From NCBI GenBank assembly GCA_033557685.1, contig JAWQRN010000555.1, positions 1 to 28,442 of the forward strand: DNA of 28,442 nucleotides. The letters run 5' to 3'. This document shows, piece by piece, positions 21,200 through 28,442 of the stretch. Each line of letters starts with the position of its first letter. The stretch's first letter is position 1. The position numbers and the translations under genes are program-made. Source of the DNA: Sperchopsis tessellata (lineage: Eukaryota > Arthropoda > Insecta > Coleoptera > Hydrophilidae). The notes under the pieces were generated by a model. That model did no database searches. It was not told where the DNA came from and was given only the letters and a program-made list of their open reading frames with translations.

Positions 21200-21219
21200 A
21201 TGTAATATGCATATTACAT
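21200..21219. repeat. Perfect 20-bp palindrome at LINE 5' boundary
   Basis: ATGTAATATG followed by CATATTACAT is a perfect palindrome with no spacer. It sits immediately outside the recognisable 5' leader of the minus-strand LINE, so it may mark the insertion junction. Confidence 0.9.
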
Positions 21220-21780
21220 TAAAATATGTATGTAAGATACTTCAAATTCCAGGGAATTTCAAAAACGAAGTTGATTACAAGTAAAGACATTTAGTCATTT
21301 ATAATGCCTTTTGATTTACTTCAGGAAAATTCAGAAAAATTAGTAAAAATATTAAATCTTTCACACTAATATTTATTAAATATATAAATTATCCTTTGCT
21401 ATCAATTTGAGGCTTTTCTATACACTCTAGCATTTAAATTTAATCTGTGCATTTTCGGAAATTATTATAATTTATTTAAAGTTAGTTACCATATTCATTA
21501 ACTTACTCCCTTAAACAAGAAAAATATTTGCCCCAACTTGCATGCAAAGCTCTGCAATTTAAAGAAATATCATCCGAATATTTTTACAATAAACAGGTAC
21601 TAGATTTTCTGGTAAAATAGAGAAACATCTACCATAAAAACTAGAAGGGCAAAATAAACCTCTACAGGCAAATTAAACTCTACTTAGAATGTTATTGAAG
21701 GGATATAGCTACCTCTCTCAGGTAATATAAATTATATAGTAAAAAAGTGTGATGGAATAAATTTTCTAAAACACGATGCG
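21220..21780. other. Intergenic sequence, nothing recognised
   Basis: AT-rich sequence without a supported gene or element. Confidence 0.55.
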
Positions 21781-21792
21781 TTCCTAAGGGAT

Positions 21793-22140
21793 CTACACAC
21801 CAACAACTTTACCAAAAATGTCACTTTTAAACTTCAAGAGTTTGTAAAATATTTTAGCGGAGGCATCCTCAATAAGTGACATATAATTGACTTGAGGTCG
21901 TGCAAATATTGAGTTCCATTGTCCCGGTGTTGGTGTGCTGAGAGACACTCCATCCTTGGGGAGGAGCACGACGGTGTCGTGTAGTAACACCCAGGGGATA
22001 TCCTGTCCACTACTGTGACGCGGGCTGGACTGCTGACCTCTCTTGACCGCCTTCACACTGATGTCCAGTCCATTTTGTTAGATCCTGAACGCATTCGGTG
22101 ATCTGCTGGGAAACTTCAGTTTTCATAGAAAATTAACGTT
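21793..22140 (-). other. Unidentified GC-richer segment with 87-codon open frame
   Basis: Between about 21850 and 22110 the sequence is much richer in G and C than its surroundings and has no homopolymer runs. The minus strand is open from 22056 to 21793, giving a product that starts MKAVKRGQQSSPRHSSGQ and includes IPWVLLHDTVVLLPKDGVSL and STPTPGQW. On the minus strand a CAG near 22108 could be a splice acceptor. Composition and frame are compatible with a coding exon or with coding sequence from an unrecognised element. No known domain was recognised and no neighbouring exon was found. Confidence 0.3.
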
Positions 22141-23120
22141 TTCCTTTCTGCGAGGGTGGATCAACAAATTGACTATTCTTTTTTAATTCGTTTCGACAGA
22201 TACTGAATAAAATATCAACTTAAAGGAACGATCTTGAAGTAAATATTTAGATCTTATTCTCTGATTAAGAGAAATTTGAAGAACTATCTGACGTAGAGGA
22301 TATTTATTCATGACTTGAAAGGACATTCTAACTGGACTTGAAAAACTTATAATAGAAAAAGTATATATTAGAATAAGTATATGAAAAATGTGTGAAAGTG
22401 TTCACGAAGGTATGGAATTTGAATTTTAGTTTGTTTAAAAAAAGAGAACTAATATCTTTGTGTGTGCTTATAAGGTTTCAATATTAGATGGAGTTATAGT
22501 TACATGTTACTCGTACTAAAAAAATAATTGACAAAAACATCGCATGCACCACTATCCATGATAAGAATGTAAATACTACTGTTAGTGAAACCGACTTCCC
22601 GATGGGTTTTGAAATGTATTGGTAAATTGTGTTTACAAGTTACTAAAAAGTGAAGCAATACAATGCATGTTAAAGGAGAATCACGTAAAGAAAGAAATCG
22701 TATTACCTATTTAACTTTCGAACATGTAATTTTACAAAATAAAAGATCCCACTAAAGCAATAATTCAAATTTGAGGGCCAAATGGGATAATCAGAAACGA
22801 TCAGAGCTGCAACGTTAATTAAATGGAGATAAAGTTGCGTAAATTGATAGTTATTTGTGTAGGCCAAACAATTTGACTTATTTTTAATTGTTTTTATTAA
22901 ATCTTAATTATCGAAAGTCCTATCAATTTGAAGTATTTGCTAAATACAGTTTTTAAAGGCGAATCTGTAAATCATTTTTTTTAGATTTTCTGCTATAGCT
23001 CCCAAATTGGACTCCGGATCTCCCTCTACTGGTTTGTTTATAGATTAGGTCAATAATTTTGGTACTGTTAACCAGAGGATGTTATGCTTTAATGGTATTC
23101 AAGGTAGATCAATAGAATAA
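22141..23120. other. Intergenic sequence, nothing recognised
   Basis: AT-rich sequence with no supported gene, RNA or repeat. Confidence 0.55.
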
Positions 23121-23274
23121 ATTGAAAGATATCTTATCTTCAGGTTTTCCGGGAGATAACCGTGTGTTAGAATTTATTTTGTTGTATAAATTGCTAACAC
23201 ACGCTTATCTTCAAAAAACTTAAAGATATCTACTATGGCCGTGTACTTCTACGTACATGATTAGAAGATATTTT
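23121..23274 (-). mobile_element. Foldback-family element copy 3, short internally deleted
   Basis: The left part contains ATCTTCAGGTTTTCCGGGAG and ATAACCGTGTGTTAG, identical in its core to copy 1. The right part contains CTAACACACGCTTATCTTC, the inverted partner, only 23 bases away. To the right, ACTATGGCCGTGTACTTCTA and CGTAC match the reverse complement of the terminal motif GTACGTAGACTTCC-GGCCAC. The element is about 124 bp and is thus a deletion derivative keeping both terminal modules. Candidate duplicated flanks are ATTGAAAGATATCTT (23121-23135) and ATTAGAAGATATTTT (23260-23274), 12 of 15, weaker than in the other copies. Confidence 0.75.
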
Positions 23275-23985
23275 GTTGGTAGAGAGCAGGTTGGTTGAAT
23301 TTGACATGCTATTAGTAGGTGCAAATTTTAAAATTAGGTGTAACGCAAGGTTCTATGTCTGAACTGGTTACTATTTCGTAATAAAATTGTAAATTTTACA
23401 GTAATATATTGTACCTGCTACCGTTAAAAAGTCTACCTCAGAAGGTTGACACAAAAACAAAACCAAAACACTATGTCCTGTGTGTAAAATATTCTTTATT
23501 TGGGTAGTAGACACTATTAAACTAGGTCATTCTATGAATATAAAGATGATAGAAATGTTCCAAACAGGCTACTCTGCTATATCGAAAGTGATGGATCACA
23601 TATTTGATTAATACTATCATGTACTTTGAGATGATCATGACTCACCAAAGCAGTAAGAAATAAAATATATTGTAATAAATACAGTACATACACAAGTAGA
23701 AATATATCCTATAGATAATTTATATAATTTATTAAACCATATATGAACTATCTGTTAAAATTTGGAATCCCATTGACTTATACTATGAAGCTCACTTTTC
23801 AAGCCTGGCAGTCTTATTGACTAACAAATTTATTTAAGATTTATATTGTATACTTGCATTTACATATAACAAATTGAATATGTCAATTTAAAATTACATT
23901 AGGCTAGTAATAAATATATGTGATAAAAGGGTAGGAGAAAGATCAAAGAAATGACAAAGACACATATTAGTAAAAGCGTTGTTAT
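23275..23985. other. Intergenic sequence, nothing recognised
   Basis: AT-rich sequence without supported features. Confidence 0.55.
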
Positions 23986-23989
23986 AAAT

Positions 23990-24110
23990 TATTTCTTCTT
24001 CTACTTGTAGCGCCTATTTACTTTGGATGCACGTGATCATTATGGATATTTATTCTTTGCTGACAGTAGCTCGAAACACATCTGTGCTAGAATTCTTAAA
24101 CAATTGTCGT
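23990..24110 (-). pseudogene. Short LINE 3'-end remnant (tentative)
   Basis: On the minus strand LRQLFKNSSTDVFRATVSK (24113-24057) is followed by ISIMITCIQSK-like sequence in another frame. The remnant ends in AGAAGAAGAAATAA at 24002-23989. The pattern of an FRA-V-K-IAMMIAN-like peptide followed by a GAA-rich tail is familiar from the 3' ends of insect LINE copies. The fragment is too short to assign and has at least one stop. Confidence 0.4.
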
Positions 24111-24656
24111 AGGAATTAGTTAAAAATTAACAGAATAAAAATACATTTTAAAGTAGCATGAACAATTCTACAAACCACATGCACTATTGAACTTTTGTTT
24201 TCATGGATTTTAGAGTGACATAATGTTTGAATATTATTTCCCGACCCCATTTTAAAGATGTAGAAAGAATACAAGCTCTGATATATTTGGTTTATTAGTT
24301 TACTATTGGTAGCGTCATTTAATTGGGCAAGGCCACGAGTACAAACAAGATGCAATATTCATCTTCCGACCACAAGCGACGACGGTCACAAGGTAACCAA
24401 TTCAACGACCTTATTTTTTCACCAAGCTCCATAACGCACATTTCTTTTGGTTAGGTTATATTTTTTTTTATTTCTTACGCTTTACATTCTATTTATGTAA
24501 CAACATATTCATATACATACATATAGTTCATTTATTCTCTTCAATTTTCTATCAAAATATTTCAATTATCACCTACTCTTTTCTAGTTAGTATTTGTTTT
24601 TGTTACTGAATTTTAATCTTAACTAATATGTACTTTAACTTTACACCTACAATATA
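24111..24656. other. Intergenic sequence, nothing recognised
   Basis: AT-rich sequence with no supported feature between the LINE tail remnant and the 5'-truncated I-like LINE. Confidence 0.5.
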
Positions 24657-25235
24657 AGGCCTTGCGTATATGTCTAGGTGCTATAAGATCAACTCCCACA
24701 ATGGCTCTTCTGGCGGAAGAAAAAGAACTCCCATTAGAAACGGATGAATGCAAGAATGAAAATGGTTTTGGTTGTGCGTATTTTATCCCTAAAATGAAGG
24801 TTCAAGGTCTTTTTAAACCTTTAAACTTAATAAAAACTGTAGCAAATATTCTGCTGGTTTACTATATATTAAGAAGATATATTATAATAATCATGTAGTC
24901 GTACTGGCAGATTCCCAATCCGTATTTAAAAGTTTAAAATATTTACGACACAATAAAAGAACAATCAATCTGAGTACACGAAACATAAAGGTTTGTTTCG
25001 TATGGATATAGGGACACAATGAAATCCAGCACAATGAATTCGTTGACTTACTGGCTAGAAGAGCATCAAAAAAAGAGGCCGTTGACACTATGTATATGGT
25101 ATACCTTGCTCCGATATGATTAACAATCTACAAAATAAGAGTAATAACGAATGAATACTTGCTTGAAGAAATTATGCAGAAAGGATAGGAACCAACTACT
25201 CGATAGTTAATCCTGTACTGGACAAATATTGGACA
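24657..25235 (+). pseudogene. I-like LINE, left part: RT C-terminus and RNase H
   Basis: The sequence opens inside a LINE with ALRICLGAIRSTPTMALLAE (24659 onward), the end of the RT region. After a deletion of roughly 100 residues it passes to NENGFGCAYFIPKMKVQGLF, the start of an RNase H fold. It continues as VVVLADSQSVFKSLKYL (Asp in ADSQ near 24907) and FVWI-GHNEIQHNEFVDLLA (about 25000-25055), the conserved WI-GH..I..NE.VD.LA signature. A later frame gives IVNPVLDKYWT (25202-25235), ending at the R1-like insertion. RNase H would remove RNA from the RNA:DNA hybrid during retrotransposition. Stops (in VWI-GH and at 25122) and frameshifts make it a fossil. The other half lies at 27808-28291. 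Confidence 0.85.
25224..25235. repeat. Left copy of R1-like target-site duplication
   Basis: AAATATTGGACA at 25224-25235 is matched by AAAAATTGGACA at 27808-27819 (11 of 12). The two copies bracket the R1-like element. The codons for W-T of the host I-like element are present in both copies. Confidence 0.8.
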
Positions 25236-27807
25236 TTGTAAAGTCAGCAGAATGGGGATCACCAATAACAGACTGTAGAGGAAACTTGCTCACAGAATGG
25301 TCTGTAGGATTAAATGTAAACGTGCTCAACATTGTTGGAGACAGTACTTTCGAAAGAGGAGACACAAGATCAATCCTTGACTTGACTATCGCTACTGCGG
25401 GGATAGCCGCTCGGATCACGGGATGGTAGGTAAGTATTAGAAAGAGAGACCCTGAGTGACCACAAGTACATCTGCTTCATGATGGGAAAAAATCTGCAAG
25501 GAAACACTCAAGACCGGATGCATGTGAGTGGATGGTCGCTCAAAAAACTAGAAATGGGCAAACTGATGAGTTTTCTACAGAGAGAGGTAACTGGAGAAGC
25601 AGAAAAAATTGAAAAACGATTGACAGAAATACTTACCAGGGTATGTGATGCCTCGATGCCTAGAACAAGTTTCACCAGCCGGATAAGTCACGTATATTGG
25701 TGGTCACAAGAGATCGGGCAGATAAGAGATGAAACCAACAGAGCTAGAAGAAGATACATGCGAGCGGCGGATGGAGACAGAGATGGAGAAGCAACACAAG
25801 AACTGACAGACACATACAAATTAGCGAGAAAAACCCTACGCGATTTCATAAGGAAAATAAAGAAAAATTGAAGAAAATATGTGAGGCACTAGATAGAGAT
25901 ATGTGGGGCGAAATCTATAGGATAGCAACGAGAGGTTTGAGCCTCCAGCAACAAATATACCCGTGGAAAAGATAAAGGAGGTTGTTGAGGTCTTATTTCC
26001 TGTACATGAAGAGATGGAGTGGGCGTCACCACCAGTTCTGGAAGTACCGTTACTCACACGGGAGGAACTAAAAATGGCGAGAAAACACCTGTGGAGTGGG
26101 AGCGCCCCGGGGCCGCACGGGGTTCTAACTGAAATAGTGAAGATACTGGCTAAAGGACATCCAGATTACATGTTGGAAGTAATGAATGGCGTACTTGGTT
26201 CTGGAGTTTTTCCTAAGCAATGGAAAGTGGCGAGACTAGTTCTGATAGGGAAGGGAACGGTCTATGTTGGATGAGCCATCCTCTTTCAGACCACTGTGTC
26301 TTTTTTTACGCCGTAGAGAAATTCCTCGAACAGCTGATACTCAGCCGGATGAAGCAAGAACTGGCGAGAACAGGAGGTATCTCAGAGAAGCAATACGGAT
26401 TGAAAGAAGGCAGTACAACAATAGATAAAGGTATTAAGTATTGCGGAAGAGGCTGGGATAGGTACGTGGCGCACCAAAAAAACGGTGTGCCTAAGTCACG
26501 TTGGATGTTTTAAATGCGTTCAACGAAGTGTCATTGCAGATGATACTGGATGAGTTAACTATGAGAGGTGTTGCCCCATACTTGCTGAGGCTGGTGATGA
26601 GTTATTTGAGTGGAAGATGCATAATACTCGATGATGGCACCAAAACGAAGGAACGACGTATTAACGGTGGGGTTCCACAGGAATCGGTGATCGGGCCGCC
26701 ATTCTGGAACGTTCAATACGACAGAATTCTACGGATACAACTGCAGGAAAAAGAGAAAAAGGAAGATAGATGACATAACGTTCACAATAGCTGGTGTGAT
26801 TATCGTACCAAAGACAGAAATAAAGTACCTGGGAGTTGTACTGAACCGGAGAAGAAGTTTTGTGGCTCATGTCCAACGGACGGTAACAAAGGTGGAGAAG
26901 ACTGTGGTGGCCTTGGCAAGACTGATGCCAAATATCGGCGGGTCGAAAAGCAGCAAAGTAAAACTGCTGGGAGGAGTTGCCAACTCAGTTATGTTGTACG
27001 GAGCTGAGGTATGGAAGGTGGCTATAAGTCAGGCGCGTGCCAGGAAAGGCACCTCAAAGGAAGTTGGCGATACGCGTATGTTCGGAATATCGAACTGTAG
27101 CTGGAGTGGCCATACGGGTAATAAGTGGAATACCACTTGCTCATTTATTGGCAAAAGAACGACGGCAAATGATGCCAGACAGAAATTGGTGAGAAGATGG
27201 CAGATTGAGTGGGAGGAGGCAACAGAGAGCGCATGGAAGCACAAACTCATCTGACAGATAAAACCATAGATCGATAGGAAACATGGAGAGGTTGGTTACC
27301 ACTTGACACAGGTATTAACGGATCACGGGTGTTTTAGAGAATACCTGTACAGAATAAAGAGAAAGAGCGAAGACACTTGTGTCTAATGTGCGGAAGTCGG
27401 AAGCGCGATTCGGGATACGCCGGAATATACAATAGTTGGGTGCACAAGGTTTGACACGGAAAGACGGATGGTGAAGCTTGAGATTGATGTGGAACTGGAG
27501 CCCGAAAATTTTACACAAACTATGCTGGAGTGCGAGAGAAAATGGAATAAGATCGAGAATATGGTAACAAACATACTAAAAAGGAAGGAAAGAGACGAAT
27601 GGAGTCGACAGCGACAGCATAACAATAACCATGACGGGTAAGAGATAGAGAAGACAATAAGAGACACCCTCCATCCTGAAGTAATGCGTTTGTTGATCCG
27701 GGGTGGATGAGGAAAAGAGAGGGAGGGGTTTTAGCTGGTTTAAGTCCAGCACTACTCCGAACGTTAGATGAAGTTCGGAGTGTTCATGAGGATGTCCGCC
27801 CCCTAGA
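25236..27807 (+). pseudogene. R1-like LINE, 5'-truncated, catalytic box deleted
   Basis: The insert begins inside the endonuclease (VKSAEWGSPITDCRGNLLTE, RSILDLTIATAG). A linker follows: LTRVCDASMPRTS, YWWSQEI, ARRRYMRAADGDRDGE. The RT reads LTREELKMARKHLWSGSAPG, FPKQWKVARLVLIGKG, KFLEQLILSRMKQELARTGG, ISEKQYGLKEGSTTID, LDVLNAFNEV (first catalytic Asp, 26500 onward) and GGVPQESVIGPPFWN. An internal deletion near 26750-26760 joins LRIQLQ to KIDDITFTIAGV, removing about 75 residues including the FADD box. The remainder is IKYLGVVLNRRRSFVAHVQR, LLYGAE-like VMLYGAEVW, YHLTQVLTDHGCFREYLYRI, and a damaged zinc knuckle in which the second Cys-Cys spacing contains a stop and the His is Tyr. The stop is at 27639-27641. 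The 3' UTR contains CGAACGTTAGATGAAGTTCG and ends GTCCGCCCCCTAG. GC content is well above the surroundings, which fits a comparatively young insertion. Confidence 0.9.
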
Positions 27808-28291
27808 AAAAATTGGACACCGAATATTAAAATTACCAGGTGCTTATATACTTGCATGGTAAGACGAATGCTTGGCCATGGCCAATGTCCAGCCCATCTA
27901 TTCAAGATAGTCATAATTCCAAACCCTCTCTGTCAGTGCGACGGATTATCAATTTGTGATCTCAATCACATATTGTTTTGTTGTCCGCACGGCTATGACA
28001 AACGAAACATATTTATTCAAGCTCTTAAAAAGTTAAATGTAGAATTCCCAACTTCTTTTAATGTTATAAATTTTAGAGTAATATATCCTTTTTTATAAGA
28101 AATTAATATAAGTATATAACCTTATAACAACTTTTCTTATAACAATATATTTATATATTGTTTATTTGTTTTCTATGTTGGTATATCTGTATATATGTTG
28201 ATTTAGTTTACTTATTTAATTAAATAATATTAATTTAAACATAAAACTGGCTAAAGGGCTAGCGCTCAGGGCCATAACAATAGAAGAATAA
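27808..28291 (+). pseudogene. I-like LINE, right part: C-terminal zinc knuckle and 3' UTR
   Basis: Immediately after the R1-like element and its duplicated target (27808-27819) the I-like protein resumes as NWTPNIKITRCLYTCMVRRM, then LGHGQCPAHLFKIVIIPNPL. A Cys-His knuckle follows, CQCDG...DLNHILFCC (27928-27987). The frame stays open to TAA at 28096-28098. The GHGRFPAHL and C-x-C..DLNHI...C blocks are characteristic of the extreme C-terminus of I-type LINEs. The 3' UTR ends with TGGCTAAAGGGCTAGCGCTC, AGGGCCATAAC and AATAGAAGAATAA near 28291. The C-terminal domain probably binds nucleic acid. This is the continuation of the fragment at 24657-25235. Confidence 0.85.
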
Positions 28292-28349
28292 CTTTATATC
28301 TCTACACTATGTCTTGTGTATTATTATTATCGTGTTATGATTACCTGCT

Positions 28350-28442
28350 ATGTTTTTTTTTTTAATTTTATTAGCCTCGGTACAAGCCATTCAGCCTAGC
28401 GCTAATTTTTATATTCCGATATATATTTATATATATAAATAT
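28350..28442 (-). mobile_element. 3' end of another I/Jockey-type LINE, running off the window
   Basis: On the minus strand the sequence AATTAGCGCTAGGCTGAATG, GCTTGTACCGAGGCTAATAA is followed by AATT and an 11-A tail (plus-strand T run 28353-28363). Repeated GGCTAA/AGCGCTAGGC blocks resemble the short 3' UTRs of I- and Jockey-type LINEs, including the plus-strand one at 28246-28291. The body of the element lies beyond the right edge. The orientation is convergent with the I-like element to its left. Confidence 0.55.

Noticed and set aside
25836..26057. Minus-strand frames across the R1-like element (also 26661-26876 and 27029-27914)
   Set aside because: They are shadows of the plus-strand R1-like coding sequence and its 3' UTR.
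1..28442. CRISPR arrays, operons, ribosome-binding sites or bacterial origin features
   Set aside because: Nothing of the kind is present. The composition, LINE, SINE and transposase fossils indicate an animal nuclear genome.

Overview
The window looks like an intergenic, transposon-filled stretch of an insect (or at least arthropod) nuclear genome. It is AT-rich and has TA microsatellites, no operons and no intact long reading frame. Every recognisable protein similarity belongs to a decayed mobile element. The family calls are made by eye from motifs (LINE endonuclease and reverse transcriptase, RNase H, DDE transposases); no database search was run. No host gene can be supported.

Layout: 1-2.5 kb is featureless apart from a 25-bp tandem duplication and a TA tract. 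2.5-2.83 kb is a long inverted repeat with a hairpin motif in each arm. 3.96-5.88 kb is a minus-strand pogo/CENP-B-like (DDE_1) transposase fossil, split by a 410-bp foldback element. 6.04-6.92 kb is a minus-strand RTE-like LINE fossil containing a TA array. 8.28-10.07 kb is a plus-strand LINE fossil that keeps its YADD box and ends in a TA array. 11.9-12.7 kb is a Tc/mariner-superfamily transposase fossil. 13.86-14.66 kb holds two more foldback elements. 16.88-17.14 kb is a tRNA-derived SINE, followed at 17.19-17.98 kb by a second, different Tc/mariner-superfamily transposase fossil. 18.54-21.2 kb is a minus-strand, nearly full-length LINE fossil (5' leader, endonuclease, RT with FADD). 23.1 kb holds a short foldback copy and 24.0 kb a LINE tail. 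24.66-28.29 kb is an I-like LINE (RNase H, C-terminal zinc knuckle) split by a 2.57-kb R1-like LINE. A third LINE 3' end with a poly(A) tail enters from the right edge on the minus strand.

The most interesting signal is a family of foldback elements sharing a terminal motif (GTACGTAGACTTCC...GGCCAC), an inner motif (ATCTTCAGG...CCGTGTGTTGGC) and 33-34-bp tandem subrepeats. Three or four copies occur here, flanked by apparent target-site duplications of unequal length (7, 13, about 17 and possibly 15 bp). Unequal duplications suggest insertion by a retroelement-type mechanism (Penelope-like or LINE-mobilised), not cut-and-paste. Two nested insertions can be read directly because the interrupted proteins resume exactly at the duplicated bases: the foldback in the pogo-like transposase and the R1-like element in the I-like element. 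Together they give a relative chronology of the locus.
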